Origin: Anaerolineales bacterium
GTDB lineage: Bacteria; Chloroflexota; Anaerolineae; Anaerolineales; Villigracilaceae
Direction of reading: 5' to 3'
Length of the DNA: 64,000 nt
Assembly: GCA_020851785.1 (NCBI GenBank)
Contig: JADZCC010000023.1
Location: forward strand, 1-64,000
The notes under the pieces were generated by a model. That model made no database searches, had not been told where the DNA came from, and saw only the letters and a program-made list of their open reading frames with translations. The translations under genes and the position numbers were made by a program. Positions within the stretch are counted from its first letter, which is position 1; every line of letters starts with the position of its first letter. Below, piece by piece: positions 49,550 through 58,011 of this stretch.

Positions 49550-50494
49550 TTATAAAATGTGAGCGCTTTGAGCGCGAAATGATTTATATAGGCTGATGAA
49601 GAACAGAATAAATCCAAGCGGCATGGTGACGAGGTAGAGAATCCAATTTGTATGCCATTGCAGATTCAACGTCACAGCCAGCGCATAACAGGCGACATTA
49701 ACAATCGGCAACATCAGCAAGCCAAGGAATTTGCGTGTCTTAACTCGAGTTGAAAACTGATCGAGCAATGAAGAATTGTTTTCGGTTTTTGCATTTTTTT
49801 GCAAAGCGAGATAAACCAAGCCGAGCAAGATTGGCAAGAGGATGATTGCAATTGGCGCGGCTGGCACAGTCACAAATAGAAAATAGAGGGCGAAGAGCGT
49901 TGCGATGAGAATTGTCACCCAAGGCTTTGGGTGAAATGATTCCGATACGCTCCAGTTTGCCAGCCCATAAGCCAGGATGACAAAAAAAGTTGTGACAAAA
50001 GAGAACTTTGCATACTCTGCAATGGATGCGACTCCCCCATCGGGTTCGAGCCACCAGGTGATAGCCCAAAGCGCAGAGCATATTCCAATTACAGTCGCCA
50101 GTTTTAGGGTTGAGAAAGAGGCGGGGCTGAAAAACGATTTTTGAATCGCATACCATCCAACCCAAACGGTGATGAGCGCGTGCCAGGCGAGTCCTGTAAA
50201 TGAAATTGAGAGGGGAAGCATTTCATAGGCGGTTTGCACAACAAGCCCTTCTGTGAGCCAGCCGAATACTGCGCCTGCAAGAAAGAGTTGCCAAATATTT
50301 TTGATTTTGAATTGTGCGACGAGGACAAGGAAGAAATAGGCTACAAGCGAATAGGCGATCCATGCGCCGACCCAGTCTGTGAGCGTATCTTCAGGGCGGA
50401 TGCGCGCCCAAAAAAGATGCTCGGAAAAATAAACAAAGATGTAACCTGTGGCAAGGACGAGCAGGATGTTTTTGAATGTTCGCATGTGATTCAT
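49550..50494 (-). CDS. multi-pass membrane protein, unknown
   Basis: 314 residues (311 if the second ATG at 50485 is used) with eight or nine membrane segments and a cytoplasmic linker around 240-260. No family is recognised. A conserved-looking part is AGAVFGWLTEGLVVQTAYE (about 74-92), which recalls membrane enzymes acting on isoprenoids, but I claim no match. It shares a strand with the UbiA-like gene (61-base gap), so they may be cotranscribed. Confidence 0.5.
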   Translation of the reverse strand: MNHMRTFKNILLVLATGYIFVYFSEHLFWARIRPEDTLTDWVGAWIAYSLVAYFFLVLVAQFKIKNIWQLFLAGAVFGWLTEGLVVQTAYEMLPLSISFTGLAWHALITVWVGWYAIQKSFFSPASFSTLKLATVIGICSALWAITWWLEPDGGVASIAEYAKFSFVTTFFVILAYGLANWSVSESFHPKPWVTILIATLFALYFLFVTVPAAPIAIILLPILLGLVYLALQKNAKTENNSSLLDQFSTRVKTRKFLGLLMLPIVNVACYALAVTLNLQWHTNWILYLVTMPLGFILFFISLYKSFRAQSAHIL

Positions 50495-50555
50495 ACAGAC
50501 GGCTCAGGTAAAAAGTTGCCGGTTTTAAAAATGAGCTTCTCCAGATAACCTCGAA

Positions 50556-51329
50556 TCAAATGAGATGTAACGCGATCAGCAAGCCCGGTATAGTCAGCGA
50601 GACGTCCACTACAAGAGGGCCGATTGCATCCAAAGACAAAAGCCGGGGAAATTGCGCGAGGGCTAACAAGGCGGCGCCGCTAACGACCAGCCCGATTCTA
50701 TTTTCGTGATAGGCGATCAGCGCTGAAATGAATAACAGCGCGGAAATAATTAACGTAGTTTTTCGCAGTCCCCAAATTACGGGCAGGCTTCTCACGCCAT
50801 GCTGAGTATCTGATTTTATATCTTTGAAGTCGCACAACACAACGCCGCAAGCCATCAACATCACAATCGGCAATGAGATGTGCAACGTCCAGAATTGCCA
50901 GGCAAACCAATTTGTATTGATAAATGGCAAAGCTACGCCTGCCCAAACCCAAACCACAGCCACCAAAACGCCTTTGAGCAAAGGAAGTTTTTTCGCTTGT
51001 TTATAAAACAAGGTGATAATTGAGAAAACCAGCAGGGCGGAAAATGTTTGAATGGATAGTTGAAGCGCAATGATTAACCCCGTAATGGTTGAAAACAGGC
51101 AGGCTGAAATCAGCGCAATTATCAGCCACGGCGGGCGGGTTGCGTCATCGTTATCTATGATCCGGTCAAGATTGTAGGCGGCAAAGATCGCCAGCAGATA
51201 AAGATAAAACCCCGAAGCGAAGAGGGGCAGGTCTGTTGCCTTTTGAATGACCAGCGCGATAGACCAGCCCAGCGCCACCGGAAACCAATAATGGATGAGT
51301 AACAAAAAATATTTGAAGTTGTCTTTCAT
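50556..51329 (-). CDS. UbiA-like prenyltransferase family membrane protein
   Basis: 257 residues from ATG 51329; a longer frame to 51365 lacks support. Eight or nine membrane segments. Two Asp-rich loops fit the UbiA superfamily: NLDRIIDNDD (first) and DFKDIKSDTQHGVRSLP (second, DxxDxxxD). These bind the Mg-diphosphate of the isoprenoid donor. The acceptor (quinone, chlorin or lipid) cannot be told. Confidence 0.75.
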   Translation of the reverse strand: MKDNFKYFLLLIHYWFPVALGWSIALVIQKATDLPLFASGFYLYLLAIFAAYNLDRIIDNDDATRPPWLIIALISACLFSTITGLIIALQLSIQTFSALLVFSIITLFYKQAKKLPLLKGVLVAVVWVWAGVALPFINTNWFAWQFWTLHISLPIVMLMACGVVLCDFKDIKSDTQHGVRSLPVIWGLRKTTLIISALLFISALIAYHENRIGLVVSGAALLALAQFPRLLSLDAIGPLVVDVSLTIPGLLIALHLI

Positions 51330-51430
51330 TATAAGAACCTGTTGAGACTGCATCCGCTTGAACAAGCGTAACTGACGGTTATTTACATTGCTTGTATTAT
51401 AAAGCGATAACAGTCGCGCAGGAACTTGTG

Positions 51431-51466
51431 TAAAAAGCCAGACCCGCGTCTCTTTCGAGACGCGGG
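51431..51466 (-). terminator. terminator of the multiheme cytochrome operon
   Basis: On the minus strand CCCGCGTCTC-GAAA-GAGACGCGGG (perfect 10-bp stem, GAAA tetraloop) followed a few bases later by TTTTTA. Confidence 0.85.
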
Positions 51467-51481
51467 CTTGATCCTATTTCC

Positions 51482-52729
51482 TCAATGATCGCCCCCTTCG
51501 TGTTCGCGTCCAGTCGGGTGACATTCCATGCAGTTTTGAAAATCTGAAATACCCTCCTCGATATGCTTCGAGCGGATTTTAGACTCGCTGTGTTCATGAC
51601 AGCCGTAACACGTGTAGGTTGTGAAATTATTGGGATGACAGGTCGCGCATGAGACCGTCCCGCCTTCGCCATGATCCAATGGGAAGGTGTGCGATTCATT
51701 GAACGTGGCGGGCTTCCACGCCGAGGTGGTGTGACAAGCCGCGCAGTCTGTTCCAAATTGACCCAAATGAAAAGCGGGGTCGGCATGGCAGGCAACGCAC
51801 TCGGTCGGCGTGCCCGTAAATTGATCGTTGGTATGGCATTGCTCGCATTCAACTTGTTGGTGCGCGCCCGTCAACGGGAAGTTACTGCGCGAATGATCGA
51901 AGGTCGCGTCCTTCCAGTCGGATGGCGTGTGGCAGGAAGCGCAGTCCGCGCCGAATTCCCCTGCGTGCGCGTCGTCGCTGAGGTGGCAGGACGCGCAATC
52001 CTGAGAGACCGATTTCATATCCGCGATCGCGCGCGCGTTCGCATGACAGTCGGAACAGGAAACGTCCGCGTGCTTGCCAGCGAGCGGAAATGCAAACGCA
52101 TTATGATCGAAATTCGCCCCGTAGGTATCCACGCCGTCATGGCAAGCCAGGCAGTCGCCGCCCCAACTCGTCTCATGCGAAACGGTGAAGTTCGAGTCAA
52201 TTTGACGATGACAGGTATCGCAAGTCTGCAAATCGAATTGGGACACATCGTCGGCGTGGCAATCGGCGCAGGTGAACGGCTCGCGCGTAACGGTGAGACG
52301 GTGCCCGCGCAACGAGTAGCCGATCGTCTCGTGCGGGAAGGTCGCTTCATCCATCTCAGTCAATGGAGCGTCCGCGCCGCGATGTTCAGAATGACAACTT
52401 CGGCACGCGACATCCTGTACAGGATTCATCATTTTTCCGTGCAGGGAATCCGCGTTTTGCAGTTCTCCCGCAACCTCGCGATGGCAATTCATACAACGGT
52501 CCGCCATGGTCTCAGTCTCCCAGGGCGCGGCATGACAAGCCTTGCAGTCGCCGCCAGTCTCCGCATGAGAAGTGACGCCGCCCAGCGCCGCTCCGCTTTG
52601 CGCGTTTAATGGACCGGGGTTATACAACAGACCTCCGCGAGCGTAGGCATATCCCGCAATGACGAGGGTTGTGACGATTGCGGTAAGGATACCCGTTCCA
52701 GATAAACAACCTAAACGTTTGTTTTGCAT
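51482..52729 (-). CDS. 15-heme c-type cytochrome, membrane-anchored
   Basis: 415 residues. One N-terminal membrane segment or uncleaved signal (about 9-31) is followed by 15 CXXCH heme motifs: CKACH, CMNCH, CRSCH, CADCH, CDTCH, CLACH, CSDCH, CASCH twice, CEQCH, CVACH, CAACH, CATCH, CYGCH, CMECH. Many distant His residues (for example FDHNAFAFPLAGKH, FDHSRSNFPLTGAH) could be the second heme ligands, and the FDH-containing block recurs. It should act outside the membrane as an electron wire or reductase. It is the last gene of the operon that starts with a ferredoxin. Confidence 0.9.
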   Translation of the reverse strand: MQNKRLGCLSGTGILTAIVTTLVIAGYAYARGGLLYNPGPLNAQSGAALGGVTSHAETGGDCKACHAAPWETETMADRCMNCHREVAGELQNADSLHGKMMNPVQDVACRSCHSEHRGADAPLTEMDEATFPHETIGYSLRGHRLTVTREPFTCADCHADDVSQFDLQTCDTCHRQIDSNFTVSHETSWGGDCLACHDGVDTYGANFDHNAFAFPLAGKHADVSCSDCHANARAIADMKSVSQDCASCHLSDDAHAGEFGADCASCHTPSDWKDATFDHSRSNFPLTGAHQQVECEQCHTNDQFTGTPTECVACHADPAFHLGQFGTDCAACHTTSAWKPATFNESHTFPLDHGEGGTVSCATCHPNNFTTYTCYGCHEHSESKIRSKHIEEGISDFQNCMECHPTGREHEGGDH

Positions 52730-52742
52730 GTTGCCTCTACGC

Positions 52743-53297
52743 TCATCTCAAAAACGTGGCGTAATACAACGCCGCGCCGATATGCACAAACGCGGAAATG
52801 AACAACGCCATGCCGATTGGGATGTGAACCATGTGCCAGAGCGCAAGCAAACGACGTCCGTGCTTGAGGGCTTCCTGTGAAAGCGTCCCCTCGATCTCCA
52901 AACCGTCCAGCGTGCGCGGGATACGGGTAAAGATATAACGCCCGATAATTCCGCTCACAACGACGATCATGGTCAGCAAGGTTGTCGCGCCAGCGATGCC
53001 ATTAAATTTCCACGAGGTATGAAGCAGAACCATATACGGTCCGACCAGCCCGGTAAAAATATGGAACTTAAGCCACGCAGACATCCTCCCCCACGTTACG
53101 CTGCGACTCCGCTTGCGCAGGCTATACAGCGTTTCGGTCATCAACATGAAAATGAAACCGACGATCCCCATGCCGTGACCAAACAACTCACCGGCGGGCG
53201 GAATCTCGCGCGTGAGAACAACGACCAGCGCGTACAGCCCGGTGATCGCGATCATTGCAAAAAACGCCAGCCATAATTCTTTATTGCCGCGAAGCAT
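52743..53297 (-). CDS. cytochrome b-like four-helix membrane protein
   Basis: 184 residues, about four or five membrane segments. Histidines sit inside or at the ends of segments (HGMG, LKFHIFTG, VLLHTSW, LWHMVHIPIG, SAFVHIG), as in b-type heme proteins of the b561/ferric-reductase kind. It ends 13 bases before the multiheme cytochrome gene and follows the FAD oxidoreductase, so it probably passes electrons across the membrane. Heme binding is inferred. Confidence 0.7.
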   Translation of the reverse strand: MLRGNKELWLAFFAMIAITGLYALVVVLTREIPPAGELFGHGMGIVGFIFMLMTETLYSLRKRSRSVTWGRMSAWLKFHIFTGLVGPYMVLLHTSWKFNGIAGATTLLTMIVVVSGIIGRYIFTRIPRTLDGLEIEGTLSQEALKHGRRLLALWHMVHIPIGMALFISAFVHIGAALYYATFLR

Positions 53298-53315
53298 ACA
53301 ATCTCCAAAAAACAG

Positions 53316-54614
53316 TTAATTCCTCATGCTTGCCCAAAACTTTGCGATCACGTCGCCAATCCGCGCTTGAGGCGAAAGCAATTCCTCGCGGATCGGCGAA
53401 ATATCCACACTTTCAGAAACGATCTTCTCAAGCGGATACGAAAGTTTCTGGTCTCCCATCACAACCGCGCCCAACAAGCGCTTTTCGCCGAGGAGCAGGC
53501 GAACGCGATTCACATCGAACCCAGACTGCGCTACCATCGCATCCGGCAATTGACGCCAAGTTTCGCTATCGCCGCGCGCAATGCCCACCAGGTCTTTATC
53601 GTCTCCGGCGCCAACCGCGCCGATAATGGTTGTAGTCAGCCCGGCAAGACGAGTCACATTGAAAGGGATTGACTTCACGTAAACGGTCGCCTTCCCAGCC
53701 ATGTTCAACCCCGCCGCATACCCCTGCTCGCGCGCCGACGACCACAAACTATCGAGCGCCGACCGCCCGGTGGATGGGTCGTACACTTGAGCGACATCGC
53801 CCGCCGCAAAAATGTTGACGTCGTTCGTTTGCAAATGTTCGTTGACTAAAATCCCCCGGTCAACCGCCAACCCAGCCTGCCTCGCCAACTCCACGCGCGG
53901 ATGAATCCCGATCGCGTACGCGACCAGATCGCATTTCATCACCCTCCCATCCCGCAAGCGGACGCCAATCACGCGATTTTTCCTTCCCAGTATCTCGATT
54001 GCCTCCGCGCGATGATGCAACGTCACGCCGACTTCTTGAAGCCGCCCCTCCACGATCCTCGATTCCTGATCGTCTAGCACGCCGCTCCAATACCGATCGC
54101 CGCGCAGTAAATAATGAACGTTCATGCCTCGTGAAAGTAATCCCTCGGTAAGTTCCAGGGCGGTGATGCCGCCGCCCACCACGATAGCCGTCTTGCCGCG
54201 CCGCGCCTGCTTCAAAATGCGTTTCGCATCCTCCATGTGATCGAGTTTGAGAACGCCATCGAGAGTCGCGCCGGGAATTTCCAGCGGCGCCGCCTGCGCG
54301 CCGACCGCGATCAACAACTTATCATACGAAATGGAAGGACCGTTCTCTAATTCCAATACATGCGCGTCGCGCAGGATATTCTTTACCCGCCCTTTCACAT
54401 ACCGAAAGTTCAGTTTGCGGTAATCTTCTGACGCGCGCGGATACAAGGTTTTATCGTGCAATTCGCCGGTCAAATAGTAGGCCAGCCCGGGGCGCGAATA
54501 ATAGCCGTGCGGATCGTCGCCGACCATCACGATCTCCCCAATCGAATCAAGCGACCGTATCGCCTCAATCGCCGCGATACCCGCCACCCCAGCGCCGACG
54601 ATTACGCGCTTCAT
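53316..54614 (-). CDS. NAD(P)/FAD-dependent oxidoreductase
   Basis: 432 residues, pyridine nucleotide-disulfide oxidoreductase fold. FAD Rossmann motif VGAGVAGIAAIE at the N-terminus, SRPGLAYYLTGEL, the NAD motif VVGGGITALELTEGL near 145, and NIFAAGDVAQV for the flavin end. There is no CxxC redox pair, so it resembles ferredoxin/rubredoxin reductases or the NirB N-terminal module. It overlaps the ferredoxin gene by 4 bases and probably couples NAD(P)H and the ferredoxin to the membrane proteins. Confidence 0.88.
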   Translation of the reverse strand: MKRVIVGAGVAGIAAIEAIRSLDSIGEIVMVGDDPHGYYSRPGLAYYLTGELHDKTLYPRASEDYRKLNFRYVKGRVKNILRDAHVLELENGPSISYDKLLIAVGAQAAPLEIPGATLDGVLKLDHMEDAKRILKQARRGKTAIVVGGGITALELTEGLLSRGMNVHYLLRGDRYWSGVLDDQESRIVEGRLQEVGVTLHHRAEAIEILGRKNRVIGVRLRDGRVMKCDLVAYAIGIHPRVELARQAGLAVDRGILVNEHLQTNDVNIFAAGDVAQVYDPSTGRSALDSLWSSAREQGYAAGLNMAGKATVYVKSIPFNVTRLAGLTTTIIGAVGAGDDKDLVGIARGDSETWRQLPDAMVAQSGFDVNRVRLLLGEKRLLGAVVMGDQKLSYPLEKIVSESVDISPIREELLSPQARIGDVIAKFWASMRN

Positions 54615-54877
54615 GATTCCCTCCTCGTAAATAGGTCGGTTTTCTCAAATCGCAGCGCCCCGCGCGGGCAACGCGCCACGCACTCGCCGCAAGTTAAACA
54701 GTGGCTGTGAATCACGGGTTCTCCGCGCCAGGCGTGGGCGCGCACATCAATATCTACCGGGCAGTTATAGGTGCAAATCCCGCACTGCACGCAACGCGCG
54801 GGGTCAGGCGTCACTTGCCCCGACGACAGAACCGCGTGCTTGATTGGCCCCCGTTGAAAGATTCCCAAGATTGCCAT
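54611..54877 (-). CDS. 2x[4Fe-4S] ferredoxin
   Basis: 88 residues with two cluster motifs, CVQCGICTYNCP (Cys 29, 32, 35, 39) and CLTCGECVARCP. First gene of the ferredoxin-oxidoreductase-cytochrome b-multiheme operon, overlapping the FAD oxidoreductase gene. It resembles the C-terminal ferredoxin domain of NapH/CcoG-type proteins but stands alone. Confidence 0.92.
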   Translation of the reverse strand: MAILGIFQRGPIKHAVLSSGQVTPDPARCVQCGICTYNCPVDIDVRAHAWRGEPVIHSHCLTCGECVARCPRGALRFEKTDLFTRRES

Positions 54878-54924
54878 ATTATTCCAAGCCTTCCACCGCA
54901 GTTAATGGTTGCGGGCTGGAGATA

Positions 54925-54930
54925 ATTATA
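54925..54930 (-). promoter_or_regulatory. -10 box of the ferredoxin operon
   Basis: TATAAT on the minus strand, 47 bases before ATG 54877. No clear -35 hexamer at the right distance. Confidence 0.4.
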
Positions 54931-55033
54931 GTCACGTGGGCGAAGGCAAGCGTCACGATTAAGTCATAAAAAAGGGGTGAAGAAATTCAGTTCTATTTAT
55001 TTCCTCAAGGCGGCGCATATTTTTTATTCAAAG

Positions 55034-55039
55034 TATAAT
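55034..55039 (+). promoter_or_regulatory. -10 box of the GMC oxidoreductase gene (leaderless)
   Basis: TATAAT ending 7 bases before ATG 55047, so transcription should start at the initiation codon. Confidence 0.6.
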
Positions 55040-55046
55040 TTGCGCG

Positions 55047-56678
55047 ATGACGAATCCAATCTACGATTACGTAATTATCGGTTCGGGATTTGGCGGAAGC
55101 GTCTCTGCCATGCGGTTAACCGAAAAAGGCTATTCCGTTCTGGTTTTAGAAAAGGGGAAGCGTTACGAAGATCAAGATTTTGCAAAAACCAACTGGCAAT
55201 ATTGGAAATATCTCTGGCTTCCCGCGCTTCGGGCGCATGGCATTTTGCAAATCAGCCTGCTTAAAGGCGTGATGGTTTTGCATGGCGCAGGCGTGGGCGG
55301 CGGCAGTTTGGGTTACGCCAACGTGTTGGAAATCCCAAGCGCTGAAACTTTTGCCACGCCCGCGTGGAATCAACATATCTCATGGGGCGCGGCGTTGAAA
55401 CCGCATTATGAAACCGCGAAGAAAATGCTGGGCGTTTCGCGCAATCCCAAATTATGGCCAGCGGATTTGATCCTCCAGCAAATGGCGGATGAAATCAACA
55501 TGGGGCATACCTTCCGCGCAACGGAAGTCGGCGCTTTCTTCGGGGAAGCCGGGGTAACCGTCCCCGATCCATTCTTTGGCGGAGAGGGCCCGGAGCGCGC
55601 GGGTTGCATCCATTGCGGCGGGTGCATGGTGGGTTGCAGGCATAACGCCAAAAATACCCTGCCAAAAAATTATTTATACTTTGCAGAGAAGCAGGGCGCG
55701 AGGATTATTGCTGAGGCTGAAGTGACTGATATTCGACCATTGACCATGGACGATGGACGATTTATGGTCAATAGTCAATCGTCCATGGTCGAGAATGCAA
55801 GATATGAAATTAAATATCAATCATCAACAAAATTATTTAAGCGGACAAAAAGTGTTTATGCCAACAACGTCATCTTTTCGGCGGGCGTCATGGGGACGAT
55901 GAAATTACTTTTGAACCTGCGCGACGTGAAGAAGTCCCTGCCGAAACTGTCAGCGAGGTTGGGGACGATGGTGAGGACCAACTCCGAAGGTCTGTTGGGA
56001 AGCGTGGCGCGAAAATCTGACATCAATTATTCGCAAGGCGTCGCCATCTCATCCATCTATAATCACGATGCAATGACGCGCATCGAACCGGTGCGCTATC
56101 CAGACGGTTCGTCGCTAATGCGTTTCCTCGCCGCGCCATTGATTGAAACCAACGCCAGCATTCCGCTTCGCATTTTGAAATTTTTAGGGTGGGCAGTAGC
56201 GCATCCGCTGGATTTTGCAAAGGCGTTGTTTTTACCAAAGTGGGCGCACAACGTGACGATTTTATTGGTCATGCAACACGCCGATAATCGTATGCGCTTC
56301 AAAATTGGGCGGAGCTTGTTTACATTTTTTCGTAAAGGGCTGGTGGCGGACGAAGAACCTGGGTATAAAATCAACGCGCAAGTGCAAGGTTCGCATAAAG
56401 TGACGCGCGAATTTGCCAAACGCGTGAACGGCGTGGCGCTGGGTTCGATTGGCGAAAATTTATTGGGACTGCCAACCACCGCTCATATTTTGGGCGGCGC
56501 GCCGATTGGGAAAAATGCGGATGATGGTCTGATCAACGAGAACTTTGAAATTCACAATTACGCTGGGTTGTATGTGGTTGACGGCTCGGTCATGCCCGCC
56601 AACCCGGGCGTGAATCCGTCGCTGACGATTACGGCGCTGGCAGAGTATGCCATGAGTAAGATCAAACAAAAAGCATAG
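55047..56678 (+). CDS. GMC-type (cholesterol oxidase-like) FAD oxidoreductase
   Basis: 543 residues. FAD motif VIIGSGFGGSVSAMRL at the N-terminus, LHGAGVGGGSLGYANV (about 75-90) and the C-terminal YVVDGSVMPANPGVNPSLT fit the GMC family. A Cys-rich block CIHCGGCMVGCRHNAKNTL (about 190-208) is found in a subgroup and could hold a metal or cluster. The substrate is unknown, possibly a sterol-like or other alcohol. Residues about 229-250 come from an inverted heptamer repeat inserted in frame. Its gene precedes kynureninase by 24 bases. Confidence 0.85.
   Translation: MTNPIYDYVIIGSGFGGSVSAMRLTEKGYSVLVLEKGKRYEDQDFAKTNWQYWKYLWLPALRAHGILQISLLKGVMVLHGAGVGGGSLGYANVLEIPSAETFATPAWNQHISWGAALKPHYETAKKMLGVSRNPKLWPADLILQQMADEINMGHTFRATEVGAFFGEAGVTVPDPFFGGEGPERAGCIHCGGCMVGCRHNAKNTLPKNYLYFAEKQGARIIAEAEVTDIRPLTMDDGRFMVNSQSSMVENARYEIKYQSSTKLFKRTKSVYANNVIFSAGVMGTMKLLLNLRDVKKSLPKLSARLGTMVRTNSEGLLGSVARKSDINYSQGVAISSIYNHDAMTRIEPVRYPDGSSLMRFLAAPLIETNASIPLRILKFLGWAVAHPLDFAKALFLPKWAHNVTILLVMQHADNRMRFKIGRSLFTFFRKGLVADEEPGYKINAQVQGSHKVTREFAKRVNGVALGSIGENLLGLPTTAHILGGAPIGKNADDGLINENFEIHNYAGLYVVDGSVMPANPGVNPSLTITALAEYAMSKIKQKA
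55733..55796 (+). repeat. inverted heptamer repeat in frame in the GMC gene
   Basis: Units of type GACSATN (GACCATT, GACCATG, GACGATG, GACGATT) run one way, and after a short centre (TTATGG) the same units run the other way up to 55793. It encodes about 21 residues, PLTMDDGRFMVNSQSSMVEN. Related units are at 58012-58045. Confidence 0.75.
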
Positions 56679-56702
56679 CTTGTTTATTTCAGGAGACTCA
56701 AG

Positions 56703-58007
56703 ATGACCACTTTCTCGCCCACTTTGGATTTCGCAAAAAAGCTCGACGCGCAAGATCCGCTCGCTTCTTTCCGCGACCTGTTCCTGCTACCCGACCCAAA
56801 CTTAATCTACCTCGACGGCAATTCGCTGGGCGTCTTGCCAAGAGCCGCCCAAGCCAAAGCCCGTGAAGTTGTGGATGAACAATGGGGCCGGGATTTAATC
56901 CGCGGTTGGAACAAAGGCTGGTGGGAGGCGCCGGTGAGGGTTGGCGACAAAATCGGGAACATCATCGGCGCGTCTGCCGGTCAGACGATTGTCACCGATT
57001 CGGTTTCGCTCAATTTGTTCAAACTGGCCACGGCCGCATTGACCCTGCAACCCAACAAAAAGCGGATCGTCACCGACACCTTCAACTTCCCTTCCGATTT
57101 ATATATTTTGCAAGGGATTAAACAACTTTTGTTCTCCTCTCCCGATTCTGGGAGAGGGGTTAGGGGTGAGGGCGAGATTATCCGCATTGGCGCCAGCGAC
57201 AACGACATCACGCCCGATCTTTCAGCGTTAGAATCCGCCATCAACGAAAATACGGCGCTGGTCACGTTATCGCATGTTGTTTTCAAAAGCGGATACATTT
57301 ATGACATGCAAAGAATCACGGAGTTGGCGCACGCCAAAGGCGCGTTGGTCTTATGGGATCTGAGTCATTCCGTTGGCTCGGTTCCCATTGAGTTAGATAA
57401 ATGTAATGCCGATTTTGCGATTGGCTGTACCTATAAATATCTCAACGGCGGGCCCGGCGCGCCAGCCTTTTTATACGTCAATCAGAAAATCCAAAATAAA
57501 CTTTCGTCGCCCATTTGGGGTTGGTGGGGGCAAAAAAATCCATTTGGCTTTGGGCTGGAATACGAGCCTGCTGATGGAGCGCGAAGATTTTTGGCAGGCA
57601 CGCAACCCATGCTCTCAATGCTGATTATGGAAGCAGGGATAGAGCCAACGCTGAAAGCGGGGATGCCGGCCCTCCGCGAAAAATCCGTTTTAATGACTGA
57701 CTATGCAATTTACCTGACCGAGCAGGTTTTAGCGAAATATGGATTCACGGTCGGCTCACCCATTGATTCAAACCGGCGCGGCTCGCACGTTTCCATTCGT
57801 CACGCCGAAGGTTACCGAATCAACCGGGCCTTGATCGAAGAAATGAACGTAATCCCGGATTTCCGCGAGCCAGACAACCTCCGGCTGGGGTTTACGCCGC
57901 TCTATCTTTCCTTTGCCGAAGTTTGGGAAGGCTTCGATCGAATCCGTCGGGTGATGGAAGAGAAAAAATACGAGAATTATCCGAAACAAAAGTTAACGGT
58001 GACTTAA
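56703..58007 (+). CDS. kynU: kynureninase
   Basis: 434 residues. Fold-type I PLP enzyme cleaving kynurenine to anthranilate and alanine. YLDGNSLGVLPRAA near the start, DSVSLNLFK, WDLSHSVGS and the PLP-lysine region GCTYKYLNGGPGAPAF are diagnostic. Residues about 143-158 (SPDSGRGVRGEGEI) come from a palindromic repeat inserted in frame. No other kynurenine-pathway gene is seen nearby, so it may serve tryptophan breakdown with genes elsewhere. Confidence 0.93.
   Translation: MTTFSPTLDFAKKLDAQDPLASFRDLFLLPDPNLIYLDGNSLGVLPRAAQAKAREVVDEQWGRDLIRGWNKGWWEAPVRVGDKIGNIIGASAGQTIVTDSVSLNLFKLATAALTLQPNKKRIVTDTFNFPSDLYILQGIKQLLFSSPDSGRGVRGEGEIIRIGASDNDITPDLSALESAINENTALVTLSHVVFKSGYIYDMQRITELAHAKGALVLWDLSHSVGSVPIELDKCNADFAIGCTYKYLNGGPGAPAFLYVNQKIQNKLSSPIWGWWGQKNPFGFGLEYEPADGARRFLAGTQPMLSMLIMEAGIEPTLKAGMPALREKSVLMTDYAIYLTEQVLAKYGFTVGSPIDSNRRGSHVSIRHAEGYRINRALIEEMNVIPDFREPDNLRLGFTPLYLSFAEVWEGFDRIRRVMEEKKYENYPKQKLTVT
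57133..57174 (+). repeat. CCCTCACCC-type palindromic element, in frame in kynU
   Basis: Plus-strand text has CTCTCCC-GATTCT-GGGAGAG followed by GGGTTAGGGGTGAGGGCG, the inverse of the elements at 28101 and 48201. Relative to its gene the orientation and frame are the same as in those two. Confidence 0.8.
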
Positions 58008-58011
58008 TAAG

